Of a stretch of DNA of 64,000 nucleotides, positions 1 through 38,541 are shown piece after piece. The stretch is taken from positions 1-64,000 of the forward strand of contig JACEVL010001174.1 in the NCBI GenBank assembly GCA_020284085.1, written 5' to 3'. The stretch's first letter is position 1, and every line of letters starts with the position of its first letter. The translations under genes and the position numbers were made by a program. The notes under the pieces are model-generated. The model saw only the letters and a program-made list of their open reading frames with translations. It made no database searches and had not been told where the DNA came from. This DNA comes from Aporrectodea caliginosa (taxonomy: Eukaryota; Annelida; Clitellata; Crassiclitellata; Lumbricidae).

Positions 1-346
1 GTAATTTTGCAGCATTTTTTGCAGAACCGCTAGGAAGCGTAGGCCTATGTTAAATACGTTCATTATACAAGTGTGGGCTTGACTTGACTGCGTCACAGCG
101 CGCTTTGGCTCAACGCCGTCAATCACCGACGTAGGCTGTTGTGGTCCATTAGGCAATCGGCCTATAGCAACAACGTCCCATACATCACACACAAAGGCCT
201 AGGCCTAAAGGCCTTAGGCGCACAACGGCCTATACGGAATCCAAACAAACGCCATATTCGTTTTGCCGCCCGTGTTGGAAAACAGTCGGCTGAAATTCCT
301 CGTTTGAGCCTCGTGAACTGATCGAAGGAAAGAGAATTAAGATAAA
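1..346 (+). promoter_or_regulatory. Upstream region of HSBP1
   Basis: This stretch precedes the HSBP1 start codon and should hold its promoter and 5' UTR. I see no TATA box. The part from about 80 to 300 is richer in CpG than the following intron, as expected for a broad metazoan promoter. The short open frame at 139-321 has no recognisable product and is probably chance. The transcription start cannot be placed from sequence alone. Confidence 0.35.
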
Positions 347-2743
<2,397 letters not shown>

Positions 2744-2782
2744 CGACGATTGGATCTACATATACAGCAACCATTCTCAAGA

Positions 2783-2962
2783 CTAATTAACGTTTAACTA
2801 ATTAGGCCTAATTAACTGTTAACTAATTAGGCATAAAAAATGGCTAACTAATTAGGCATAATTAACTGTTAACTAACTAGGCAAAATTAACTGTTACCTA
2901 ATTAGGCATAATTAACTTTTAACTAATTAGGCCTAATTAACGGTACACTAATTAGGCCTATT
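2783..2962 (+). repeat. AT-rich minisatellite in the HSBP1 3' region
   Basis: About seven imperfect copies of a roughly 25-30-bp unit built on TTAACTAATTAGGC(A/C)TAA begin some 40 nt after the stop codon. They probably fall in the 3' UTR. An ATTAAA hexamer at 3082-3087 is a possible polyadenylation signal beyond them. Confidence 0.8.
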
Positions 2963-3202
2963 TCCTTTAAACATGGCTATATGAATAGAAACACCGAGTT
3001 TCGTGTTGTTCTTGATCTAGGCCTGCGGAAATAGACACATTGATGATCTTAAGTATATTATATAGGCCTATAGTATTGTACATTAAAATTGTAGTTAATT
3101 TGTGCATGCGCTGTAGAAGAAGGTTAGCCTACTATTACAAGTCAGCCTTAATTATTTTGTTTGGATTCTTGTCATAATCGTAACCGCGAAACAGTTAATA
3201 TA

Positions 3203-3442
3203 ATATTCTTTTATTGAAACAATCCGGTTGACAAACGGCAACCGGTTACAGTTTACAGAAACAATTCACAAGAACGCAAATGACAGAAGACATAAATCTT
3301 AACTGCTACTAACAGAACAGACAGCCTGCAATACACGGCGCTAATAGCAGCCTACAAAGCATGTCCGCCTACGGATCTCGATCTCGGTACCTCTCGCTCT
3401 CTATGCCAGTGTGTTATCCAATGCGTTATCGCCCCCCCCCCC
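3203..3442 (-). mobile_element. tRNA-derived SINE, family A, minus orientation
   Basis: Read on the minus strand, the head resembles a tRNA gene: an A-box-like GCGATAACGCATTGG and a degraded B-box (GAGATCGAGATCC). A body follows that recurs at 7402, 22154, 52793 and 53682. The tail on the plus strand is TTCTTTTATTGAAAC. A poly-C tract marks the 5' end of the element. Confidence 0.75.
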
Positions 3443-3560
3443 AAGTGCGTTCTGTTTAGGACGAGAAAGACTGGAGGGGGCAGTTTGGATCAGGTTAAGA
3501 ATTCTTGAAGAGATCGGTATTTAGTTTGGAGTGGGAGTTTGGAGAGGAATCCGAGAAATT

Positions 3561-3862
3561 ATAGTAATAACAATATTCTTTGTGTGTTATTTCAAACTCA
3601 CACGCCGCAGTAGCCTATCATTACAATTCATAGTATGAAGTATGAACGGATGATCACAAGTTATTACAGAAGTCGAATTTAACTGTTTTGGCAGCCATGC
3701 CAGGCGCCCATCACGTCCTACTGCTCATTTTACCAACGCCATCTGGGGAATGAAAGGCTGAGTATCCCTTTGGGAAGGTAGCCGGAAATTCGGGAAGCGA
3801 TCCCGCATTCATGCTGATCTTCTGCTCTTCGTGCCAGAGTGTTACCGTTACCCAAAATCCCG
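3561..3862 (-). mobile_element. tRNA-derived SINE, family B, minus orientation
   Basis: The minus strand reads GGTAACGGTAACACTCTGG, then GCACGAAGAGCAGAAGATC, then a B-box-like GGGATCGCTTCCC. Many copies share this in the window (11111, 14896, 25385, 27015, 38871, 55409). The 3' body holds GGCGCCTGGCATGGCTGCC and ends in an (ATT)n-like tail. Confidence 0.75.
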
Positions 3863-4981
3863 GAAGTCACGGTAGGCCTAACAGCCTACAAATGAAATGA
3901 GCATATTGTCTTTCAATCGAATGTTTAAAGAAGACTTTAGAAGAAAATGCAATATTTACTCTTCACACGAATTACGGACACTGCTGCTGTAAGGACTGAC
4001 TGTCCATGTTCGATATTCGCTTCACCACATGTGACGCAGAGGCTATAGAATTTGGCTCTTTATGTTCCAGCCAGTAGAAAAAGAGAGCTAGGAATGTATT
4101 AATTTATCTCGGCTGTCGTAACTTACAGTATTACCGGTATTATCGGTATTACCGTATTACGGTATTCGGTATTACCGGGATTATCGGTATTACCGGGATT
4201 ATCGGTATTACCGGGATTATCGGTATTATCGGTATTACCGAGATATCGGGCCACTGAACACTGTGTGTTGCTATATGCACTAAGCATCGTACCACCCCAC
4301 CATAAATGGCTGGGTGAGGAGAAGTGGAATGAAGAGACAGAGACAGAGAAAGAGAGACAGACTTCTTAGCATTAGGCCTATCTGGATGATCAAAATTTCA
4401 CATGGAGACGACTCTAATTTTAAAAATGTCTTCACTGGCCATAATATTCATCATGATAAGTATAATTGTAACGAAGTTACAAAATGTGATTTATTTAAAT
4501 GCATTGAAAGACCGGTGGCGCCTGCGGTGCGGTAATTTTCTGCACTAATACCTCAAGCTCGGTCCACTTAGTTCGTCGCCTCGTGTCGCCGATCGATGGA
4601 AAAGCGTGGGATACTAATTGTCGCTCCAATGACTTCAAACGCGATACCGTCGACTGGAAGTTAAATATAGCTCGGTTTATGTCTTTTTCACACACTTCGA
4701 CGTCCGATGCTCGCTAAAATTGGAAGGGGCAGCGATAGATAGTAGGACTTAGACATACATACAGACAGACAGATACACAGACAGCAGAGAAACACGTGAA
4801 TCGTCGTCTTACTTCAAACGACGCCGTCTTCCACAGGTGTAGATCGGGGGTGACCAAGATTCAGAACCGTGAGATCTTCCCATGAAAACCGACGGAAGAA
4901 GGGATGAATTTACGGCGGGAATCTGTACTTCTGTGTGGTCGGCCGCCCGGAAACTAGACGTCTTGGGTGGTATTTTTACCC
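3863..4981. other. Non-coding stretch with a first block of the 9-bp satellite
   Basis: No gene is recognised here. At about 4125-4252 there is a block of the ATTACCGGT/ATTATCGGT 9-bp satellite also found at 6340. The two open frames at 4314-4535 (+) and 4495-4695 (-) have no recognisable domain. The part from 4800 is the upstream flank of a TATA box at 4982 and is unusually rich in CpG. Confidence 0.5.
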
Positions 4982-4989
4982 TATATAAG
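4982..4989 (+). promoter_or_regulatory. TATA box (TATATAAG) upstream of the 5528 ORF
   Basis: TATATAAG is followed about 30 nt on by a CpG-rich leader and, at 5528, an ORF. An AATAAA lies at 5503-5508. TATA, leader and a polyadenylation hexamer just before an ORF resemble a retroelement LTR. No second LTR copy is present, so this is inference. Confidence 0.4.
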
Positions 4990-5527
4990 TCGGCGTCGTT
5001 CGGTCTTTGCGTGGTCTTCTCGGTTTGGACAGCGCTCTGGTCGGACGTACAGGATTAGCGGTCGCTCTACGATGTTTTACTCGGTTCGATAGTAACGTCG
5101 GTGGCGTACCGAATAGTTCGAAGTGATACGAAGTAGTGACTAGGGTTCGACGCCGTGCTTTCGAATCTACGCTGGATTTAAGGTTAATTCGTCAATCGCT
5201 CGCTGTCGATCGAAAATTATATCGTTTCAAAGATTGGGATTAATCGCTTCGTTCTCTACGAATCGTCTGGGCGTTGCGTCTTTGCGTCACGTCTTCGTAT
5301 GCCGAGACCGAGTGGGTGAAGTCGTCTCTTGCTTCGAACCTTGTCCGTCTCGAGGTAAAGCATTTAGTCAAAATTCATTGGGGAAACACTTTAATTTCTG
5401 AGTTTGATAATTCTGTTGATGATTATTTTTACCCCAAGTTGTGCTAAGGCTGATAATTGATTATTGTGTGTTGAATAGAAATTGCTCTGATTTGGCATTG
5501 GTAATAAATCTGAAATAACTTAGAAAC

Positions 5528-6160
5528 ATGAGTCGTAGTCTTTCTCAGTCGCCTACACTTATGGAGCGCCATCGTGAGGAAGATGAAGACAGAGTTTCGA
5601 TAGCGTCCGTAGGATCTAGGGCAGGTTCTGTCATGGACTTAATGTTCGAACGGTTAGATGCCCTGCAGTCTAATATACAGTCACAAGTGGGTTCCATACA
5701 ATCACAGGTAGGCTCTTTAAGGTCAGATGTGCAATCCCAAGTAGGTTCAATGCAATCGCAAGTAGGTGAAGTAATGACCCGTTTGGAAAGATTAGAAACA
5801 TCGCCAACACCAGAATTTGCTGTAGGGCAGGATTCGAACCCTGATTGCAGCATAGGAGCTGCGGTTGCTGCCCATTTGGCAGCCGCGACCTTCCATTCGC
5901 GCCATGGCCTGGTAAATGTAGATGAAGATCCTGGTATGTTGAGACGCAGTGCTCGTCTCTTACACAAGCCTCGTGTATGTTACCGTGAGAGCGATAATCG
6001 ATGGAATTGGCCACCCGATGTGGGCCGGGATTTGAACTCTGGCAGGGATGCAGCTTTACCACCTCGGAACTTGCCTACAGCCCTACAGCGAAGCGAACCG
6101 CCCTTGGCGATAGCGAAGACCGTGGCGACGTCTGTCGACGCGGGGGCGGGCGCCACATAA
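5528..6160 (+). CDS. Unrecognised 210-aa coiled-coil ORF, possibly retroelement gag-like
   Basis: I do not recognise the family. Residues 1-40 are Ser/Arg/Glu-rich. Residues 45-95 carry repeated blocks (SQVGSIQSQVG, SDVQSQVGSMQSQVG) leading into MTRLERLE, a likely short coiled coil. From about residue 100 the sequence changes: GQDSNP and GRDLNSG are what antisense tRNA B-boxes translate to, so the C-terminal half appears to run through tRNA-derived repeat DNA on the opposite strand. No zinc knuckle, protease or reverse transcriptase follows; the next sequence is the 9-bp satellite. A truncated retroelement gag fragment is the most economical reading. A host gene start or a chance frame is also possible. 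Confidence 0.35.
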   Translation: MSRSLSQSPTLMERHREEDEDRVSIASVGSRAGSVMDLMFERLDALQSNIQSQVGSIQSQVGSLRSDVQSQVGSMQSQVGEVMTRLERLETSPTPEFAVGQDSNPDCSIGAAVAAHLAAATFHSRHGLVNVDEDPGMLRRSARLLHKPRVCYRESDNRWNWPPDVGRDLNSGRDAALPPRNLPTALQRSEPPLAIAKTVATSVDAGAGAT

Positions 6161-6329
6161 TAAACAGTTGAAGTGGTTTCATTTTTGCTCTTCCTTTCTC
6201 ATCTCTAATAATTCCATTAGGAACACGAATAAAACACTGCGTGGTGTCAGGTCATTTTCAGTGTCTTCAGTTGGTAAATCGGGAGAACTGGGCCTACCAA
6301 CGAGGAATTATCCATTTTTATTGTTGTTG

Positions 6330-6905
6330 TCGGTATCGTTATCGGTATCTATATTACCGGTATTACCGGTATTATCGGTATTACCGGGACTACCGGTATT
6401 ACCGAGATTATCGGTATTACCGGGATTATCGGTATTACCGGTATTATCGGTATTATCGGTATTACCTGTATTACCGGGATTATCGGTATTACCGGGATTA
6501 CCGGTATTACCGGTATTATCGGTATTATCGGTATTATCGGTATTACCGGTATTACCGGTATTATCGGTATTACCGGTATTATCGGTATTACCGGTATTAC
6601 CGGTATTATCGGTATTATCGGTATCACATGGATTACCGTATTATCGGTATTACCGGGATTATCGGTATTAACGGTACTATCGGTATCGGTAGTATTAGTT
6701 ATAGTGGTAGTGGTATTGGTGTCGGTATCGGGAGTAGAAGTGGTATTGGTAGTCGTAGTGGTATTTGTATAGGTAGTGGTATTGGTGTCTGTATGGGTAT
6801 CGGTATCGGTAGTGGTAGTGCTAATGGTCGTGGTATCGGTATTTTTATTGGTATCGGTAGCGGCAGCGGTAGTGGTATTGGTAGTGGTAGTTGTAGTGGT
6901 AGACC
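6330..6905 (+). repeat. 9-bp satellite (ATTACCGGT/ATTATCGGT) and GGT-rich flank
   Basis: Units of 9 bp alternating TATTACCGG and TATTATCGG run from about 6340 to 6690, followed by degenerate GGTAGTGGTATT-type repeats to 6905. Since 9 is a multiple of three and the unit lacks stops in most frames, long frames open on both strands ([27 protein letters not shown]). These are not genes. Confidence 0.9.
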
Positions 6906-7401
6906 TATTAATTTTCATATGCCGACCTTTTTAATGCATGCAGTTATTAGTCGATGAAGGACCGACAATTAGCCTACATTAAATCATAGCCTATATATAG
7001 TTCTGACATCTAGCACACAAAAGTTACACCTATGCCAATACGGCTGGTCTCCTCCTGGACCCCAGGAATGTAGATGAGGGTTAAAGTGCAATAGAGTCAT
7101 AGGCCTATAATTGGCTACCATGCATTTAAATCAATTTTAATACAATTTTGAGGAATTTAGGTAATCGAAAACGAAAAAGAGAAATCATTAATAAATTTAG
7201 CACACGCGTCCTTCTGCAGTGGGAAAATTCCTGCCAGTCCGTGACACTGAAAAGTGTGGAAGCAGATTTGATGTAAATACATTTTTATCGCCAATTAATG
7301 CTGTTGCGAAACTTATCAAACACAAAATTATCACTGAAGTGATTTCTACGACGTACGCCATCAATGATAGAGGGCATTTTATTAAACTAATTTTAAAAAA
7401 A
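6906..7401. other. Non-coding spacer
   Basis: AT-rich sequence with no recognised gene. The open frame at 7219-7428 has no family signature and runs into a SINE. Confidence 0.5.
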
Positions 7402-7650
7402 TATTCTTTATTGAAACAATCCGGTTGACAAACCGCAACCGGTTACAGTGTACAATTATGCAATTGAAACAATTCACAAGAACACAAAATATGACAGAAG
7501 ACATAAATCTTAACTACTAACAGAACAGACAGCCTGCAATAAACGGCGCTAATGGCAGCCTACAAAGCATGTCCGCCTAATGACCAACTCGATCTCGGTA
7601 CCTCTCGCTCTCTGTGCCAGTGTGTTATCCAGTGTGCTACCGGCCCCCCG
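7402..7650 (-). mobile_element. tRNA-derived SINE, family A, minus orientation
   Basis: Close relative of the copy at 3203: same tail (ATTCTTTATTGAAAC), same body (CAGACAGCCTGCAATA) and same tRNA-like head ending in a C-rich tract. It lies 250 bp upstream of the SPT16 start codon. Confidence 0.75.
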
Positions 7651-7899
7651 TAACTTAGATTTTACACTGTGAATAGATACGAATTTCATAATGAGAAAAA
7701 TTAATATTGTTTGATTGAGCGCATGCCATTATTTTGTCCATTCCACTCGATTATAGCTGCCAGTCTTGCGCTAAATAAGCGACCGTCACATCTTAACACT
7801 CTTTTCGTTACTGGAGGAACGGAAAAGAGCGGAAGCAGTTCTTTATGTGAGGCATTTGTGGCGCATTTTTCATCGCAAAGTTCTCCATTTCTTTGTAAA

Positions 7900-33524
<25,625 letters not shown>

Positions 33525-33590
33525 ACAATGAGCGCGCTACGTTGTCGCTAAATGGCATCACATTGGACCACGAGGAACACCGTCGCTCTG

Positions 33591-33596
33591 AATAAA
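33591..33596 (+). terminator. AATAAA polyadenylation signal of SUPT16H
   Basis: AATAAA lies 67 nt after the stop codon, followed about 15 nt on by a GT-rich stretch (TGTGCTTGTTTTGG), as expected for 3' end formation. Further AATAAA hexamers at about 33652 and 33800 lie in a duplicated segment and could give alternative ends. Confidence 0.75.
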
Positions 33597-33627
33597 TTTG
33601 CTGTGCTTGTTTTGGCTGTTTACGTAC

Positions 33628-33910
33628 ACACTGGTGGTTGGTTTTTCAAAAAATAAATGTCTGTCTTCTGCACAGCAGTTGACTTTTTGAAAAATATGTT
33701 TTTGAGAGCCGTGTGAGAAACCACACACACAGTAAACGATTATGTGGTACAATATAATGAAAGTTGACACATTTGTTTATTTGGTTTTTCAAAAAACAAT
33801 AAATGCTGTCTTTAACACTGGCAGTTGGATTTTTGAAAAAATGAATATGTCGGTCGTGAGGGCCGTGCGAGAAACGATTATGTATAACGAAAGTTGACAC
33901 ATTCTTAGAT
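33628..33910 (+). repeat. Tandem duplication downstream of SUPT16H
   Basis: GGTTTTTCAAAAAA, CAGTTG(A/G), GAGAAAC, ACGATTATGT and GAAAGTTGACACATT occur in the same order twice with a period of about 150 bp. Each copy carries AATAAA. Confidence 0.75.
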
Positions 33911-35629
33911 ATTTGTTTTATTTTCTGACAGGTTGACAGACAGCAACCAGTTACAATATAAAGACGTGCTAAATAATTAAATCATTAGAGGATAAAAACA
34001 GTCAGGTATTTGTTTATTCACCTTGTTAGGAACTCGTCAGGTGTGTGATTTCGAGTTCAAAAGATAGTTTGACTGATGTGCGTTTGCAACATCGACATTG
34101 TATCCAATAAAACCTTGAAAAGCTCTTAAAAAAGAGAACTTTGTGTGTTTGATGCAAAATTGGGTTGAAATATTTTGTTATCTAACTAGCAGGAGTTTAG
34201 TTTTCTGTTGGCCTTCTATTCGCGTATTTGTGGTTTTAATCTTGATATGACGTTTTTCTTTGAAAACATTGCACTTGGCACTGTCTCACTTGTAATAGAA
34301 ACTTATGCTTTAATTCAGGCCTGAGTTTTGATGATTCTAACATATATTTGATGCCAAACGCTGTAAAATTAGAGATAGCTCCAGAAATTTGTTTGTTAAA
34401 TTATTTAAAGCAACGCTTATTCAGATACACATACTCTCACTCTCAAATTGAGATCGCTACAGAACATTTTTATGTTGAAGTTATTACGTGTAGTTAAATT
34501 GTCGTGAATTTGGTTTGTTGGAATAAATTGTCTGCACTGATAGTTTTGCTCAATTGTTTGCCATTTAGAAATTCAGAATGTTGAGGTCTGGATTTTGACT
34601 TCTAATGAGGATGAAGAAGTGTGGCAAGCAAGTTTTACAGAGGTCAGATGTAGCTTGGCAATGTTGGCATGAATGGTCCATAATAAAGGGTATCGAGAAA
34701 TGACCCAGCAGGGATGGCGATTAAATGAAATGAAATTACTTGAAATCATGTAATTTGTAATTCAGTTACATTTCCCATGTATTTTAAAATTATATTTCAT
34801 GTGCCAAAGTAATTTGTAATTCAGTTACATTTCTGAGAGTAATTTGCAATCGTTATCTCAGGCGGTGGCACTGCAAAAAGCTAAGTCCACACACTATTGT
34901 CATCAGATAGCCTACACTGATGCCAGGTGTTACGTTAGGACGTTAGTTATCTGAACTGACTAATAGGTCTGTCCACTTGGGCTATGTCTCCCGTTTGTGG
35001 GCGTCTAGTTTTACTAGGTTTGGAAAAGGAATTCTATTCCCACTGGCTCCAATGATCTTCATCTGCATCTAGTTCCTAGTTTCTACAGTATAGGCTATTA
35101 CATAGCGTCTTTTATTGCAGAGATATTAGAATTAGTAAGTAAGTAAGTATAATCTTCAATATAACCAGCTGCCAAACAACACTAGCGAACAAGCATCAGC
35201 AATTTAAATTCACATAAACATCAAAATCTATCTAGGACCAGTGAGATTATGAGACAAGACTAATACTAAGCGCTCTGCTAAAAATATATCGCATTTGGCT
35301 AATTCTTTATAATTAGGATGATTTATCAAAGATAAATAACATTCAAAATAACATGTGAACATACAATTAGAATGTATAAATAGTCTAATCCAGAAATAGA
35401 GAAAACAATCCTTTAAACTTTCATGTTAGCCAAAATGCGGTTTGCAATTGGTCTTACAATAAAGAATATTCTATTCTATTCTATTCTATTCTATTCTATT
35501 CTATTCTATTTTATTCTTTGACGCGCACAGTACATTTCTATATTGCTCACAATGTCATACCACAGCTACGCTTTATCTATTCTGTGGTCATACCTACTTC
35601 GCCATCAGTTGCTATGGATTTGAGTAATC
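33911..35629. other. Intergenic region between SUPT16H and the MORN1-like gene
   Basis: AT-rich sequence with no recognised gene. It has a short repeat of AATTTGTAATTCAGTTACAT (34740-34860), a fragment starting GTAAGTAAGTATAATCTTCA (35140) also seen near 27815, and an ATTCT pentanucleotide run (35467-35510). The last 100 bp should hold the MORN1 promoter. Confidence 0.6.
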
Positions 35630-35632
35630 AAG

Positions 35633-36948
35633 ATGGCGGCCACTGAGTTTGAAGATGTCGTTGAATTTGACGATCGAAGCCGGTATTTGGGAGAAAAGTA
35701 CAAAGAATTGAGGGAGGGTAAGTTAATAAAAAGATCGGACGATAGACAATATTGCCGTTATCAAAATGTGCAAGTTTAGTACCTAATGAAGTGGGAGAAT
35801 TTAAGAATGTTTTCCCGTTTTGTCGGTCTCACGTCTCAGTTAGGTGCCCAAATTATTTTGCATTGGCATATTGGATATTGTGAATTTAAAATGAAAGCTG
35901 GGACGTAAATGGAAGCAGGATTGACGAGAATAATTGCGTAAATGGAAGCTGGATTGGCGAAACTAAAAATTGCGTAAATGGAAGTTGGATTGAAAAAAAA
36001 TAGGGTAAAGTCGTAGTTTACGTTGCTAAATTATTTGATATTGTCACTTTAACATGGAAGCTGGATTGATCAGAAAAATTGTTTCCCTAAATGGAAGTGG
36101 GATTGATGAAAACATTCCTGTGTTCAAAATTGAAGTTGGATTGATCAAAATAACTTCTTTCGTAAATAGAAGCTGGATGGATGAAATTAAGTTTTCGATT
36201 CAATAGAAGCTGGATTGATGAAAATAATTATTTTCGTAATTAGAAGCTGGATCCATGAGAATATATCTTTGCTTAAATAAAAGTTCCATTGATGAAAAAT
36301 ATTTCTTTCGTCAAATAGAAGTTGGATTGATAACAGTAATTTTTTCCAATTTAATGGAAGTTGGATTGATGAAAATATTTCTCGATGAAATGGAAGCTGG
36401 ATTGATGATAGTTAACATGCACATAGGTAGACTGCTTACTTACCAACGTCAAGTACGGCATTGAAGACATTAGAATAATTTAGCAACGTAAACTACGACT
36501 TAACCAAAAATAGTTTATCGTGAAACTAGAAGTTGGATTGATCAGAATAATTCTTTGCTTAAATAGAAGTGGGTTTGATGAAAAGAATTCCTGCTAAATG
36601 GAAGTCGAATTGATGAAAAGCTAAACTGCAGATTCAATGGATACCAATGCAAAATAATTTGGGTACCTAAACGTCTCCATTAGTTGAGATCTTTTTTCTT
36701 TCTTTCTCTCCATGAGCTCCATTACCCGTTGGTGTCAATCGCATGTCTCACTGCTTCTCCACTTGTTTCGATCCTGTGCCATTAAATTTGTTCTTTCCAC
36801 GTCCAGTTGCGGTGTGTCAGCTGTCGTGAGTGCTACGGGGCCCGATGTTATCCAATGGCTATCGTTTTATTTGTAGGTTACGGTGTGTATATGTATGAAA
36901 ACAAATTCTTTCGCTACGAAGGAGAATGGCACGATGGGAAAAAGCATG
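35633..36948 (+). CDS. MORN1: MORN repeat protein, MORN1-like, first two exons only
   Basis: Exon 1 (35633-35717) encodes 28 residues rich in acidic and charged amino acids (MAATEFEDVVEFDDRS). The ATG lies inside AAGATGGCGGCC, a typical initiator/YY1-like context. Exon 2 (36877-36948) follows a TTTGTAG acceptor and joins in phase 1 to give GYGVYMYENKFFRYEGEWHD then GKKHG, the first MORN repeat. Vertebrate MORN1 has the same GYGVYVYPNSFFRYEGEW-type start, so the ortholog call is good. The donor GTATGA follows at 36949. MORN1 normally continues with six or more MORN repeats, but I find no further MORN-coding exon on the plus strand up to 50 kb. The gene is therefore partial: long intron, misassembly, or truncation. 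Confidence 0.75.
35841..36669. mobile_element. Foldback-like element with tandem core (MORN1 intron 1)
   Basis: TAGGTGCCCAAATTATTTTG at the left is mirrored by CAAAATAATTTGGGTACCTA at the right. A second inverted pair (GTCGTAGTTTACGTTGC near 36011 and its complement near 36480) lies inside. Between them run diverged units of AAATGGAAGCTGGATTGATG. TA at both outer ends suggests a TA target, as in Tc1/mariner relatives. No transposase. Confidence 0.65.
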
Positions 36949-37108
36949 GTATGATCAGTGTTACTTTTTCTCTTAGCAAGCAGTATTGTTAATAATAATA
37001 ACAATACTAATAATCTTTGTTTATTAATTCAGACTGACATGAACGCAGTATGATTACAAGTCATGGTATGAACGCATGATCACAAGTTATTACAGGAGTA
37101 GAATTTAA

Positions 37109-38541
37109 CAGTGGCGTCACTAGGGTTGGTGTCACCCGGTGCGGTAACTCATGGTGGCACCCCATGTACACCCTCCCTTTCCAGATCAAGCAGAATCCTT
37201 AATGATTTTTGTACTAATGTTACCCGTAAATCGTAATGCCTGTATATAACAGAATGTAATGGTAAAAATAGTGATATTAACAACTATCAGAATTAAAATT
37301 TTACAAATGCATAGGTTGTTTATTTTATTTCTTATTTTAATCATTTACCATGATCAGGTCAGCAGTTACATCATTAAAAATCAAATTAGCAAATATTGGT
37401 GGACTGTGGATCGAGGGCAATGAAGGTGCCTGCAGCCTCCTTATAAAATAATGTTTAAAGAATACAGAAAATTATATTATAATTTATAATAACTACAGTA
37501 GTGCCCAAAATTGGAAATTTTATATAATAAGGCAAAATAATTGTAAATTTTGGCTGATTATTTATTAAAACATTGTAATATAGGAATATTATCAATTAAA
37601 ATCAGGTTTGCAATTAAAAATATTAATATATGGCAATATACTCATTACTCATAAATACAAAAAAAAAACAATAACAAATACGCAAGCATTTCAGCACTTA
37701 GTGAACATCTCTATACTAGACCAGAACTTTCTTTCCCTAGCTTTCAAGACTGCGAACTTGTGAATCACTTAATCGAAATCAGTGCCTTAAGTTCGGCAAA
37801 TTTTACAGGCAACTCACTTTCAATTGATAATATCGCAAGATCGGAAAGCCTTGACTGTCCCATGGTAGATCGTAAATAGTTCTTTATAAGTTTAAGCTTT
37901 GAAAAGCTTCTCTCACATAAAGCCAAAGACACACAGATCGTCAGAAATAATTTTAGGCTTACTGAAAGGGCTGGGGGAGATTCCACGAAGCCCCATTCAG
38001 CAATGAATGTCAAAACGTCTTATATTGCCCAATCTTTGGCTTAGCGGGCTAAGCCTTAGCCTACTCCAGATTAATCTCTGCTGCTTTCAGAATCTTTCTC
38101 AGCATTGGTATTTCTATTAAATGTGTACTCTCAGACACTTCATCATAGAAAGTAGTCAATTTTGGAATGGACACCTTCAACTCTTCTTCAGAGGCAGCTA
38201 TCAGCCTATTCACTTGAACAGTCTCAGACATGGCTGCTACTTCTTTGATGGCTTGTTCAATTGAATGCTTCACCAGGTGACTGACTGTGCTTCTCGTTTA
38301 GAGAAAGTCCTAGTGCCTCTAGCTTTTTCACCAAGTTGAAGCATTATTGTAATTGGGTAATATTGACCGCAAGCTGGGCTTACGAAAAATGTTTTTGGTG
38401 TCTGTTACTGTTAATTTAAAAATAATAAATTTCTGCTGAAACTCTGCACAAAATTTGTGTAGACAGTCATTTTGTCACTTTGGTGTCACCCCTACGATGG
38501 TGACACCCGGTGCGGTCCGCACCCCCCTAGTGACGCCACTG
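37109..38541. mobile_element. hAT transposon, internally decayed, with perfect TIR and 8-bp TSD
   Basis: Terminal repeats CAGTGGCGTCACTAGGG and CCCTAGTGACGCCACTG are perfect over 17 bp. GAATTTAA flanks both sides (37101-37108 and 38542-38549). The 1433-bp element retains pieces of a minus-strand transposase gene and is too short for a full one (usually about 600 codons). Confidence 0.93.
37765..38273 (-). pseudogene. hAT transposase C-terminal remnant (ZMYM1-like)
   Basis: Two minus-strand frames remain. The upstream one (38061-38273) is a helical stretch with EVSESTHLIEIPMLRKIL. The downstream one (37765-38013) holds ALCERSFSKLKLIKNYLRST then MGQSRLSDLAILSIE, the dimerisation domain of hAT transposases, in the form seen in ZMYM1-like/zinc-finger hAT proteins. 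Stops and a frame change separate the two parts, and the N-terminal zinc finger and catalytic core are absent. Not functional. Confidence 0.85.

Noticed and set aside
6168..6957. Overlapping ORFs [15 protein letters not shown] and IPVIPII
   Set aside because: A 9-bp satellite gives open frames on both strands.
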